Shown here: positions 43,950 to 52,457 of the stretch, one piece after another
How the letters are laid out: each line of letters starts with the position of its first letter
How positions within the stretch are numbered: position 1 is the stretch's first letter
Source of the DNA: Anaerolineales bacterium
Lineage (GTDB): Bacteria; Chloroflexota; Anaerolineae; 4572-78; J111
NCBI GenBank assembly: GCA_020634935.1
Contig: JACKAT010000002.1
Coordinates: 242,542 to 306,541 of the forward strand
DNA: 64,000 nt
Direction of reading: 5' to 3'
The notes under the pieces: generated by a model
Databases searched by the model: none
Seen by the model: only the letters and a program-made list of their open reading frames with translations
Told to the model about the DNA's origin: nothing
Program-made: the position numbers and the translations under genes

Positions 43950-44399
43950 ATGAATAGGAAACAACGTTTCTCAACGACCGACCCTCATCAAGCCGCCCCG
44001 ACCAGGTCAGGAACCCCCTCAGTCCTCGATACCGTCAACGCGGCGGCCAGAGACCATTTGGCCGTGCAGCGGCAGCACGATCAGTGGCTCAACCAGGCCA
44101 GAAAGGCGCAGGTCAAAAACCGCCGGCTGCTGGCGCTGCTCGCTCGTCTGGAGAGTATCGTCCTGGATCGAGACGCCACCTTGGCCAGCCTGATCGACCG
44201 CATCGAGACCCACGAAGCTCAAACCAAGTGGGCCGCCGTAGACCCAACCGACCGGCCCAGCAGCTCGGCCACGGCGCACCGCTCCTATCGCGCCGAACAC
44301 GCCGCCGTCAGCGAAATTTTCAATTATTTTGAAGCCGATGAGGGAAAATTTAATGGTCAAATTCAGGGCGTAGTTGAGGCCCTCCTACGCGCCCTGTAA
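43950..44399 (+). CDS. Coiled-coil protein of unknown function
   Basis: A 149-residue soluble protein with a basic, low-complexity N-terminus and a heptad-rich stretch (about 35-75, RLLALLARLESIVLDRDATLASLI) suggesting a coiled coil. The C-terminus is amphipathic. The start is well supported (TCAGGAGATTTAAA). It stands alone, with no recognised homologue. Confidence 0.65.
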   Translation: MNRKQRFSTTDPHQAAPTRSGTPSVLDTVNAAARDHLAVQRQHDQWLNQARKAQVKNRRLLALLARLESIVLDRDATLASLIDRIETHEAQTKWAAVDPTDRPSSSATAHRSYRAEHAAVSEIFNYFEADEGKFNGQIQGVVEALLRAL

Positions 44400-45324
44400 A
44401 TTTGAATGATGAATAATTGTCCGGGATACAAAAGCCCAACGGATGAACTTAAAGTTCTCTTAAGGTTGCCTTGATGTTTACTTAAAGACACTTGGCCCCG
44501 GCTTACGATATGCTATAACCATCTTTAACAACCATTCGGGATTATGGAGTTTGATGAGTTTATAGATTAGATGAGTTAATTTAAGCCATCAGGTTTAATT
44601 TATTAGAGGAGAGGCTTCGGTAATTCCTGGTCTGTCGCCATCCGGCCTATCGCCACCGGATGAATTCGGTCGCTGCTAAAGCAAACCGCTTGAAACAGGT
44701 TATTGGGTTCCCCCTTAACGTGTTTGCAACACGTTTCTTTGAGCAGGCTGCGAATTCATTCGCAGCTATTAAAATACTTTGTTGCTGTGCCGCAGGTTCT
44801 GTCTCACTCCCCTGAAAATAAAGCTCTGGAGCGTCAAAGTTTACTTTGACCCCAACGTGGGGGTGACAAAGCAAGCTTTGTCGCTCCCGTAAATTTTCAT
44901 TGTCGTTGCTGTACCGAGGTTCTGTCTCACTCCTCTGAAAATAGCCATCTAGAGCGTCAAAGTTTACTTTGACTCCAACGCGGGTGACACAGCCGGCTTT
45001 GTCGCTCCCATAAATTTTCATTCTTCGTTGTCGTCCCAACTGGAACCGTCACACATCGGTGTAAATAGCCCTAACTGAAGGGATTCTGTAGGGGTCAAAT
45101 TGATGTTGCCCCGATCAAACAACAACGGATTGGGGAAATAAACGGATAAGACCAGTAAAACCCGCTCCTTTCGTCAATCCGTTGTTGTCTATTTTTTGCA
45201 ATATGTCGTTGACCACTACATAACTGAAGGAATTCCCTCCAGTTTTGTTCTTGCTGCCATGCCATAGGCTGCGTCAATCTCCAAAGCAAATAAAAACCCC
45301 GAAAGGATATAAAGGAATGATTTA
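44400..45324. other. Repeat-filled spacer upstream of the sulfate-permease gene
   Basis: 925 bases with no convincing gene. It contains GAGTTTGATGAGTTTAT words near 44545, a 123-base tandem duplication (44781-44903 and 44904-45026), and an inverted repeat around ACAACAACGGATTG / CAATCCGTTGTTGT (45118-45188). The final 40 bases include the ribosome binding site of the permease gene. Confidence 0.75.
44781..45026. repeat. 123-base tandem duplication containing double palindromes
   Basis: Two direct units with a 123-base period, measured from the GTTCTGTCTCACTCC words at 44796 and 44919. Each holds a GTCAAAGTTTACTTTGAC palindrome, and a second palindrome (GACAAAGCAAGCTTTGTC in the first unit, a diverged form in the second), framed by GAGC and GCTCC. 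A single related copy is at 15292. Confidence 0.88.
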
Positions 45325-47538
45325 ATGCAGATTCAATTACAAGATTTACCCATACAAGATTTACCCAAAACCAATCCTGTATTCGAAGGTATAAAGGTAG
45401 TGCCTTTTTACCTGTCGCGCCCGGTACGAATTATTAAAGCCTGGCAGCCCCGTTTTCTTATGCCCGATTTAATAGCCGGGGTGACCGTGGGGCTAATTGC
45501 GCTACCTCAAGCAATTGCCTTTGCCTTGATTGCCGACTTACCACCAGAAATGGGGCTGTATGCGACCATTGTGGCGGCAATTGTGGGGGCTTTATGGGGT
45601 TCTACAGACCAAATTCAAACCGGGTCGGTCAACTCTATTTCAATTTTAACGTTTTCATCGCTGGCCCTGGTGGCGGTACCCGGTTCCCCGGAATATATTC
45701 TGGCTGCCGGGATGCTGGCTGTGATGGCCGGCGTCTTACAATTAATCATCGGCCTAACCCGGCTGGGGGTGCTGGTAAACTTTGTGACCCATTCTGTCAT
45801 TGTAGGATTTGCCAGCGGAGCCGCCGTTTTAATTGCCGTTAATCAGGTTAAACCACTACTGGGTTTACAATTTAACAACGCCAATCTGGTTGGAACGCTG
45901 AATGGCATTGTTAGCAACCTGCCTCAAACACACTGGCCCACAGCTATAATTGGCTTAGGCGCAATGGTGGTCTTGCTGATACTGCGCAAGTTCACCCCCA
46001 AATTACCCGGCCCGCTCATTTCGATGATCCTGGCTTCGATTGTGGTATTTGCCTTGGGGCTTAATAAGCAGGGAGTGGATGTAATAGGACAATTGCCCCG
46101 CGGGTTGCCGCCGCTGGCTAAACTGCCATTGTTCAATCTGGAACTCATTGCCCAATTGTCAATGGCGGCCCTGGCTATTGCCGCCATTGGGTTGATCCAA
46201 ACCACCGCCATTGCCCGCTCAATTGCCGGCCAAACCGGTCAAAACGTTGACAATAATCAGGAATTTGTGGGGCAGGGCATTGCCAATATTGCGGTTGGCT
46301 TTTTTTCCGGGTATCCGGCGACGGCATCGTTTGCCCGTACTGCGGTAAATTTTAAGGCCGGCGCGAAAACGGCTGGCAGTAGCATATTTGCCGGGATATT
46401 TGTGTTATTAGCTATGGTAGTTTTAGCGCCACTGGCCGTCTATCTGCCCAAAAGCGCTCTGGCCGGCGTGCTCATTATTATCGCTTACGGCTTGATCGAC
46501 CGTCCGGAAATCATCCGCATTTTTCATAGCACCCGCAGCGATGCCATCATTATGGTGGTTACTTTTTTGGGAACCTTGTTTTTGCGAATGGAATTTGCCG
46601 TGCTGGCCGGCATTCTATTTTCATTTGCATTTTACATTCTAAAAACCGGTCTACCCCGGGTATTTACCGTGGTGCCTAACAAAAAATTCAATCACTTTGT
46701 GGAACGAATGCCGGGGATACCCTCTTGCCCGCAACTGGGCATTGTAAAAATTTCGGGTGATTTGTATTTTGGCGCGGTTAACCACGTTGAAGAAATCCTG
46801 CGGCAACATCTGGCCGATAACCCCCGGCAGCGCTTTTTGCTTTTGCGTATGAGCGGGGTTAACCACTGTGATATGAGCGGCATTTTAATGTTAGAATCCA
46901 TTCGAGAAGCCTACCTTGTTCGTGGGGGCGACCTGTTCTTTCTGAAGGTGCAAGATACGGTCAGATCAATTATGAATTCTACCGGATTTTATGAAAGATT
47001 GGGGGCCGATCATTTTATGGAGAAAGACAAAGCCATCGGTTACCTGTTTAACCACAGGCTAGACCCGGCCATATGTATTTACGAATGTGAGGCGAGAGTG
47101 TTTTCGGAATGCCAAAACTTGCCCAAATATCCCTTTACGGAGTCCATTCAATCCCCATCAAGGTGGCAAATGGCCGACGTTCCCCAAATTTCGACCCAGC
47201 AACTCTGGCGCCGTATCACCAATGGGCGACCACTGCCGACCATTGTGGATGTGCGCGAAGTGAGGGAATTTGAACGGGGGCATATCCCCACGGCCATTAA
47301 CCGGCCGCTGTCCGTTTTGCTCACCAACCCCGATCTCCTATCCGGCATCGCGGCGGATAAAGAATTGATTTTTGTATGCCGGAGCGGGTGCCGTAGCCAG
47401 CGCGCTGCCAATTTGATTAAACAAATTGAGGGATTACAGGTGCAAATTTTGCAGGGGGGTATGCTGGCCTGGGAAACGGCCAATCGATTAGAGACCATTG
47501 ATCAAGCTAGATATCTTCAAATGACGAATCTTTTATAA
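45325..47538 (+). CDS. SulP-family anion permease with STAS and rhodanese domains
   Basis: A 737-residue fusion. Residues about 30-460 are a SulP transporter with about 12 helices (the family signature begins PDLIAGVTVGLIALPQAIAFA). Residues about 480-590 are a STAS regulatory domain (RMSGVNHCDMSGILMLESI). Residues about 625-730 are a rhodanese domain with VDVREVREFERGHIPTA and the active-site loop CRSGCRSQ (Cys685). SulP proteins carry sulfate, bicarbonate or related anions; the rhodanese suggests sulfur-compound handling on the cytoplasmic side. Codon use leans more to ATT and TTA than in neighbours, which may mean acquisition. AAGGAATGATTTA precedes the ATG. Confidence 0.94.
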   Translation: MQIQLQDLPIQDLPKTNPVFEGIKVVPFYLSRPVRIIKAWQPRFLMPDLIAGVTVGLIALPQAIAFALIADLPPEMGLYATIVAAIVGALWGSTDQIQTGSVNSISILTFSSLALVAVPGSPEYILAAGMLAVMAGVLQLIIGLTRLGVLVNFVTHSVIVGFASGAAVLIAVNQVKPLLGLQFNNANLVGTLNGIVSNLPQTHWPTAIIGLGAMVVLLILRKFTPKLPGPLISMILASIVVFALGLNKQGVDVIGQLPRGLPPLAKLPLFNLELIAQLSMAALAIAAIGLIQTTAIARSIAGQTGQNVDNNQEFVGQGIANIAVGFFSGYPATASFARTAVNFKAGAKTAGSSIFAGIFVLLAMVVLAPLAVYLPKSALAGVLIIIAYGLIDRPEIIRIFHSTRSDAIIMVVTFLGTLFLRMEFAVLAGILFSFAFYILKTGLPRVFTVVPNKKFNHFVERMPGIPSCPQLGIVKISGDLYFGAVNHVEEILRQHLADNPRQRFLLLRMSGVNHCDMSGILMLESIREAYLVRGGDLFFLKVQDTVRSIMNSTGFYERLGADHFMEKDKAIGYLFNHRLDPAICIYECEARVFSECQNLPKYPFTESIQSPSRWQMADVPQISTQQLWRRITNGRPLPTIVDVREVREFERGHIPTAINRPLSVLLTNPDLLSGIAADKELIFVCRSGCRSQRAANLIKQIEGLQVQILQGGMLAWETANRLETIDQARYLQMTNLL

Positions 47539-47566
47539 ACAGTCTCGCTGACCGTTCTCTTAGAAG

Positions 47567-47697
47567 CTGTTTTAAAAGTAGAGGTTTACGAACTTGTCCA
47601 CAGATTTACCCGGATAGTCACAGATTTTTATCTCAATTTTGATATTATCAGTGACCATCTGTGTCTATCTGTGGACCTTTGAAAGCTTTTAAAACAG
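47567..47697. repeat. 131-base inverted-repeat element after the permease gene
   Basis: Ends CTGTTTTAAAAG / CTTTTAAAACAG, with a second inner pair GTCCACAGAT / ATCTGTGGAC. It begins 28 bases after the permease stop and may act as a terminator or be mobile. Confidence 0.8.
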
Positions 47698-47707
47698 TCT
47701 CTTAGAA

Positions 47708-47755
47708 ATGATGAATGATGAAGGGTTATGGGGCGAAGGCTTCATCATTCATCAT
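47708..47755. repeat. 48-base hairpin from ATGATGAATG words
   Basis: A perfect 16-base stem ATGATGAATGATGAAG / CTTCATCATTCATCAT. It is composed of the same type of ATGA-rich simple sequence seen at 6916 and 7649, here arranged as an inverted pair just downstream of the 47774 gene's stop. Confidence 0.85.
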
Positions 47756-47773
47756 TCATCCCTCATAATTCCA

Positions 47774-48613
47774 TCAGTTGCCGTTGGTGCTGGTCTGCAC
47801 GGCTGTTTTGGTCAAGCCGGTCAGGCTAACCTCGCCGTTGGTCGAGACGGTGCCGGACGAACTCGCCTCTGGCTTGCCGCCGAGAATGATGACCTCTTCG
47901 TACTCCGTCTCGTCCGGTTTGGACGACGAGCGTTCGATCACCTCAAAGCCCCACTTCTGCAAATCGGGCGTAATAGTATGGTCAAACTGAAGAATAATAA
48001 TGTTGCCGGCGGCCATGCGCAGCGTTTCCCGCAAGCGGCGAAACGCCTCATCGCGCGCTATACGGCTGGATTTACGTTGTTTGCGATTGGCCGACGTTAA
48101 TTTGCGATTGGCCAGCAGTTGCTCGCGCACCTCAATCAGCCGGGCCAGATCGGGCGTGGCAAACCGCTCTTCTTCCGGGCGGCTTTGCTCTTTGCTGATG
48201 TAACGGTTCAACACCCGCATGCGTTCGCTTTTAGTGCCGGGAAAGATGATATTGCCGGTGGTTTGTTTGACTTCAAAGCCCCAGGCTTCCGCTTCGGCCG
48301 GGGTTTGCCAATAACGGGCGGTCAGATTGTGTTGGGCTTGCTTGAGATGCTGGGTGATTTCTTCTTCGAAGCGTTTGGTATTGTCTGAGGCGATACTGCG
48401 TTGGGCTTCACTGCTGTAGAACTGCTCGTGATGAGGGACGCATTGTTCCCGTAAATCAATCAGGTGCCGGGTAAAAACCGACCGGTCTTCCGGGGGCAGC
48501 GTGGCGTCGTAAGTCAAAAACTCATCGTTCTGGGTCAGCAGGCCATCCTCATCAGAAATATCCGGTAAAACAACATGGAAACGACTAATGGTATCAACAA
48601 TAATCTTGAGCAT
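47774..48613 (-). CDS. Hypothetical protein with duplicated internal segment
   Basis: A 279-residue soluble, charged protein. Two internal segments resemble each other: WGFEVKQTTGNIIFPGTKSE near 110 and WGFEVIERSSSK near 225, each preceded by a helical region, suggesting a duplicated domain. No family is recognised. GAAAGGAAC precedes the ATG. The C-terminal tail is Ser/Thr/Gly-rich. Confidence 0.7.
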   Translation of the reverse strand: MLKIIVDTISRFHVVLPDISDEDGLLTQNDEFLTYDATLPPEDRSVFTRHLIDLREQCVPHHEQFYSSEAQRSIASDNTKRFEEEITQHLKQAQHNLTARYWQTPAEAEAWGFEVKQTTGNIIFPGTKSERMRVLNRYISKEQSRPEEERFATPDLARLIEVREQLLANRKLTSANRKQRKSSRIARDEAFRRLRETLRMAAGNIIILQFDHTITPDLQKWGFEVIERSSSKPDETEYEEVIILGGKPEASSSGTVSTNGEVSLTGLTKTAVQTSTNGN

Positions 48614-48741
48614 AAATCTAGTTCCTTTCTAAATTGAAAATGAGGTTTTTACAGGTTACAAATGGATTATGTAATTGTTAAATGCCATTATAACTATTTT
48701 CTAATTTATTGTCTACCTCGGCTTTTATTTTTTGAAAACGG

Positions 48742-48870
48742 GTAACTACCCAGCCATCATGTCATTTCGTAGCCGCAGGCGGAGAAATCCCTACAGCGTT
48801 CGGTTGCAAACGGTCATCTCAGGGATTTCTCGCTCCTTCGTCGCTCGAAATGACATACCTGAGTGGTTAC
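48742..48870. repeat. 129-base palindromic repeat, copy 2
   Basis: Same element as 40129-40257: GTAACTAC outer end, GTCATTTCGTAGCCGCAGGC left arm, CTTCGTCGCTCGAAATGAC right arm. The lengths of the two copies are equal. Confidence 0.88.
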
Positions 48871-48896
48871 TTCTACTTTAATATGGGACACATCCG

Positions 48897-49121
48897 CTAA
48901 ATTATAGCGCGGGCGTGAGCGATTTCTCGCCGGCCAATCGTTCGCAGTTGGCCGGCTGCCAGGGAAACAACCGCCACCGTGTCGCCGGCCAGAGTAATAA
49001 ATTCAACTTCATAACCTTGGCCCTGCCGGTGAACCAGCACCACCGTCCCGATATCACCTTGCTGAAGACCGTGTTCGGGTAAATCGGTCGTCAACACCAC
49101 TTGATCAAGTTCTTTAATCAT
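48897..49121 (-). CDS. DUF4926-type small protein
   Basis: A 74-residue protein beginning MIKELDQVVLTTDLPEHGLQ, followed by GDIGTVVLVH and YEVEFIT, the SH3-like beta-barrel pattern of DUF4926. Such genes are usually the second member of a small two-gene cassette with DUF6883; the upstream partner here appears truncated. The start overlaps the end of the upstream fragment by eight bases. A toxin-antitoxin-like role has been suggested by context only. Confidence 0.82.
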   Translation of the reverse strand: MIKELDQVVLTTDLPEHGLQQGDIGTVVLVHRQGQGYEVEFITLAGDTVAVVSLAAGQLRTIGRREIAHARAII

Positions 49122-49230
49122 TGTCAGTCCTCGCTAATGGATAGGCCGTTACCAACCGGGGGATTTGTTCTCCGGTTTCAATAAACCAGATGGTTCGCAC
49201 GCGTGGCGTTCGATCATCCGGTGTACCCAT
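49114..49230 (-). pseudogene. Truncated DUF6883-like gene fragment
   Basis: Only about 38 codons from an ATG (MGTPDDRTPRVRTIWFIETG...PRLVTAYPL), matching what I remember of the C-terminal end of DUF6883 proteins. The region that should encode the N-terminal two thirds is occupied by the end of the HNH gene. The frame stays open into that gene, but the sequence there is not DUF6883-like. The HNH pair probably inserted or recombined into a DUF6883-DUF4926 cassette. Confidence 0.5.
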
Positions 49231-49270
49231 TATTCGCCCACCAAAAGACAAGGTTTCCGGCTCAACCAAC

Positions 49271-49696
49271 CTACTCTTGCGGCGGATGCCAACCAACGCT
49301 AACCCAGCGACGGCGCACCGCCACAATCAGCGGATTATTCATATTCAAAGCAACAATAGTCGCTCGTCCTGTCGCAGTTAAACCAACCAATTCAGCCCCG
49401 GAAGGATTCCAGACAAAATGATCACGCCAGACATTATGGCGTGGGTGAAATAGAGGAATGGTTTCGTCGGTCAGCGGGTCTTGCGCCGTGACCTGGCTTC
49501 CTTTGAACTCATTACAGCGACGGCAGGCAAAACAAAGATTTTCAAACACCGTTTCACCGCCTTGGGTTTGAGGTATAATGTGGTCAATGGTCATCGGCTG
49601 ACCGGTATTGGCCTGGCTGGTGTGGCAATAGGCGCAGTGACGGTTATCGGCTTCGAGTAAACGATGGCGCAGCTCAGTTGATAGATAGGTACTCAT
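49271..49696 (-). CDS. HNH endonuclease
   Basis: A 141-residue HNH nuclease: two zinc knuckles (CAYC at 21-24, CRRC at 58-61), catalytic IDHIIPQTQGG (His39), Asn53 and the closing NEFKG (Asn62). It nicks or cuts DNA. Its ATG overlaps the stop of the upstream partner by four bases (ATGA), which is the layout of a two-gene cassette. Whether it works in defence, as a toxin or as a selfish element is not known. Confidence 0.92.
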   Translation of the reverse strand: MSTYLSTELRHRLLEADNRHCAYCHTSQANTGQPMTIDHIIPQTQGGETVFENLCFACRRCNEFKGSQVTAQDPLTDETIPLFHPRHNVWRDHFVWNPSGAELVGLTATGRATIVALNMNNPLIVAVRRRWVSVGWHPPQE

Positions 49697-50118
49697 GGAA
49701 GCGCGTGAAGTTGGTCAGGGGGCGGTACTTGGTGTCCTCGCCAGCGTAACAAAGCCAAAGCCTGAGCTTTACGCAGCATGTGGCGGTCAAACGCCATTCT
49801 GAGCTGGTCTAATTCATCCTGTTCAGTCGAGGTGATGGTGCGGTTAGCATTGTTGTCCAGCAGCGTTTGATAGCGTGTCATTTCTGCTTCGGATTGTTGG
49901 GCGCGAGCCACTTGCCACAAGGCCGCATCATCGAGCCGATCCAGGGCGGCCAGGTCTGTTTGAAATTCAGCCGGAACGTCATCCCAACCCGGCGGGCTGC
50001 CCACCTGAACCGCCCGCAGCAATATCGCATCAAACGACTGTTGGGTGGCTTGGGCCGCTTGCTGCAACCGCACATATAAATTTTCCGGTAAATCCAAGGT
50101 AATGGTTCGTGAAGTCAT
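49693..50118 (-). CDS. Ribbon-helix-helix-like partner of the HNH nuclease
   Basis: A 141-residue protein. The N-terminus (TITLDLPENLYVRLQQAA, then FDAILLRAV) has the strand-helix-helix look of a ribbon-helix-helix DNA-binding protein or a CopG-like antitoxin; the rest is helical. It is translationally coupled to the HNH gene. An antitoxin or specificity role is inference from layout. GACGGAG precedes the ATG. Confidence 0.75.
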   Translation of the reverse strand: MTSRTITLDLPENLYVRLQQAAQATQQSFDAILLRAVQVGSPPGWDDVPAEFQTDLAALDRLDDAALWQVARAQQSEAEMTRYQTLLDNNANRTITSTEQDELDQLRMAFDRHMLRKAQALALLRWRGHQVPPPDQLHALP

Positions 50119-50371
50119 CGATTTAACTCCGTCTCTGCAATGATGATACTTTACCTCAAGGTAATTTGATTAGCAAAGTTCTTGAGAAGAAGGCTTCGAC
50201 TGGGATTAGAGACGGATGAATTTACTGTTGCTTATTCATTCGAAGATGACAACTGTACCGTTCTCTCACCTTTTTGTCCTAACCTCTTGACGAGTTTTGC
50301 GCTGTTGCGCTTTACTAAATCTCACACCAAGCCATCGATGCGCCAATATATTTGAGTGGGAGAGGTTACCA

Positions 50372-51238
50372 TTAATTACGATGCCTGCTCGATAAAATCC
50401 TCTCAATTAAACGAATAACTGGATGCATGATCAGCATCCCAATAATCCCCATCCCAAGCGTTATGATCCGGTTTCGATGGGTTAAAAAGTGCCAGTTGTA
50501 TCTCGCCTCAACCACTCCATTATAAATCCAACCCGCATACATTCCCGGTAAAGCCCCTACAATTGCCCCAAGCGTCAACGTTCTAATCGTTTCCTCACTG
50601 GAAGGTCGCGTTGAACCTTTCTTGTAGAGAGTTCCGCCAATGGTAAAAGCCCCTGCTGCTGCCCCAACAACCGCACCGAACCTAATCGGTGGCGCGTTGC
50701 GTGTATCCGCCGTATGAATTTGTTTGAGCTTTAAAATGGCTTCCCGCTCTCGTTGGGAGGCAACATCAATGTTTTCATCGTGGCGGGTAAAGACAGTATG
50801 TTTGCTGAAGCTACTTTTAGACGTAACGAGGTCGCGGGTTGTTTCATGCAAATGAGGTGTAGGCCAGATAGTAATAACCAGCAGACGGTTGCCCTCAAAC
50901 TCAACCGATTCGCATTCGATATCTTGCAAGGAAGGGTGACAAGCAGTATTAACTATCTGTAGGATACGCTTTTTAGTTAACGAATTGGGATCAACGTCAA
51001 ATAGCTCCCGGTTGCCGTCTGGCTGGAGTTCATCATCCGCACCGATGATAAGATATGCTTTGTCGCCAACAGTAAGAGGGCTGCCGTTGGCCAGCGAGAG
51101 AATGTCTTTAATCAGTTCATCTTTCTGCCGTTTCTTGGTTTCGGCTTTAACACCATCAAGTTTGTACAGTTCGCGCTTGAATTCTAGGGTAGCGGTTTCG
51201 GGTTGGGTTAGCAACTCTCGAAGTATTTCAGTTTCCAT
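50372..51238 (-). CDS. AlbA_2 (Schlafen-like) domain protein with membrane segments
   Basis: A 288-residue protein. The N-terminal 140 residues are an AlbA_2 domain (ETATLEFKRELYK, ILSLANGSP, AYLIIGADDE, YxITI-type strands), related to Schlafen and often found in defence-linked regulators. The C-terminal third has two or three hydrophobic helices (about 185-205, 220-245, 258-278). A membrane-tied nucleic-acid-binding protein is unusual and suits abortive-infection effectors. TAGGAGATTAA precedes the ATG. Confidence 0.82.
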   Translation of the reverse strand: METEILRELLTQPETATLEFKRELYKLDGVKAETKKRQKDELIKDILSLANGSPLTVGDKAYLIIGADDELQPDGNRELFDVDPNSLTKKRILQIVNTACHPSLQDIECESVEFEGNRLLVITIWPTPHLHETTRDLVTSKSSFSKHTVFTRHDENIDVASQREREAILKLKQIHTADTRNAPPIRFGAVVGAAAGAFTIGGTLYKKGSTRPSSEETIRTLTLGAIVGALPGMYAGWIYNGVVEARYNWHFLTHRNRIITLGMGIIGMLIMHPVIRLIERILSSRHRN

Positions 51239-51314
51239 TTAATCTCCTAGCCTATTTGCATGATGTCACCATACCGGTTTAAGCATCGTATCAAAACATT
51301 CTTCACCCATAACA

Positions 51315-52445
51315 TCAGCCTCTTCTCACTTCCTCAATAAACCAGTCAAACACGGCCAATATCTGATTGCCTTGTTGTTCATTTTCGAAAAGCTTGAGCG
51401 GAAAACTTGGGCGGCGAGTGATGGCATCTGGGGGAAAGTTTATGCCTTTAATAGCGTTGAGCTTATCAAGTAACTCGCGTCGTTTTGCCTCAGCGTCAAA
51501 AGGAGGCTTATATTGATACCACTGAAAGTATACTTCCATCCGGCCATACGTAGCTACGGCGAAGAGTTGATAGCCTTGACCGTTGTGATCGAACACGGGA
51601 ACAAAAGAGCCGGTGCGCGCGCCTTCACCCCACCAAATTCGCAGCCCTCGGTCTCTCGCCCAGGTAAGAATTTTTTTGGCAGCGACAACTTCACCCAGCC
51701 CTTGGCGCCGTGCCAAATCCTCAAAAAAGGCAGGCTCGTCCCACTTGTTACTTGTTCGCTGCACCGTCTTGCGCTTCTGTGCTTCACTGGTTTGGCCAAT
51801 CACCCGAGGCACTGGAGTTTTGAGGCCGCGGCCAACATACTGCTTAATTTCCACCGCCAACACTTCCGCCGGGTCCATTTGTTCATTCAGAAATTCAACG
51901 GCGCGACGCAGCGGTACGGGGATTTCGTCAGCCACAAAGACCATCCGCACGCGACCGGCTTGTAGGTTCGTTTTGACACTTTGCCAAAACTTCTCGGCGT
52001 CATGGTCAGACCCAAGTAACTGGATGAGTTGATCAGCCGGATCGATGTTTCGTTCCTGGCACGTCGCTTCAAAGCGAGCGATGATTTTCTCTATAGGCCA
52101 ATAAACAACAGCGTTGGCCGCATAATCAATCATTTGCCCGATAACTTCACGCCGAATGCGCGTATCGGAGCTACGTTTTACTTCAACCAAAGTGGGAACG
52201 GCATCTTGATCGAGAAACAAGTGATCCACCGAGGCCCAGACCGAGTCGTTTTCCCCCAACGGCACTGCCATCTCGCGGCTAATCAGCAGCCACTTTCGCG
52301 GCGCTTCGGGGTTCATTTGCTTGCCGGCTAACAGATCAGGATATTGGGCTAGAAACCGTTGAAGCAGTGCTTCCGTTTCGTAAGCGGCCTCGTTTAATTC
52401 CACCAGTTCGCCGTCATCTTGAAGGAGGAAAATATCACCGGACAT
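51315..52445 (-). CDS. NucS/DUF91-like PD-(D/E)xK nuclease
   Basis: A 376-residue protein. The N-terminal 115 residues hold a complete PD-(D/E)xK core: Glu26, Asp74 in VDHLFLD, Glu88 and Lys90 in TLVEVKR, and Gln104 in EVIGQMIDYAAN. The rest forms a second domain with WWGEGARTGSFVPVFDHNG near 270. It probably cleaves DNA. It stands between AlbA_2 and Mrr-type genes on the same strand, 12 bases downstream of the latter, and so is probably a partner in that restriction-like cassette. Confidence 0.85.
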   Translation of the reverse strand: MSGDIFLLQDDGELVELNEAAYETEALLQRFLAQYPDLLAGKQMNPEAPRKWLLISREMAVPLGENDSVWASVDHLFLDQDAVPTLVEVKRSSDTRIRREVIGQMIDYAANAVVYWPIEKIIARFEATCQERNIDPADQLIQLLGSDHDAEKFWQSVKTNLQAGRVRMVFVADEIPVPLRRAVEFLNEQMDPAEVLAVEIKQYVGRGLKTPVPRVIGQTSEAQKRKTVQRTSNKWDEPAFFEDLARRQGLGEVVAAKKILTWARDRGLRIWWGEGARTGSFVPVFDHNGQGYQLFAVATYGRMEVYFQWYQYKPPFDAEAKRRELLDKLNAIKGINFPPDAITRRPSFPLKLFENEQQGNQILAVFDWFIEEVRRG

Positions 52446-52457
52446 GGTTAATTTTTC

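Noticed and set aside
44647..45039. A 130-codon minus-strand open frame through the tandem repeats
   Set aside because: It is open because the 123-base period is a multiple of three; the protein repeats itself as the DNA does, with no ribosome binding site and no domain.
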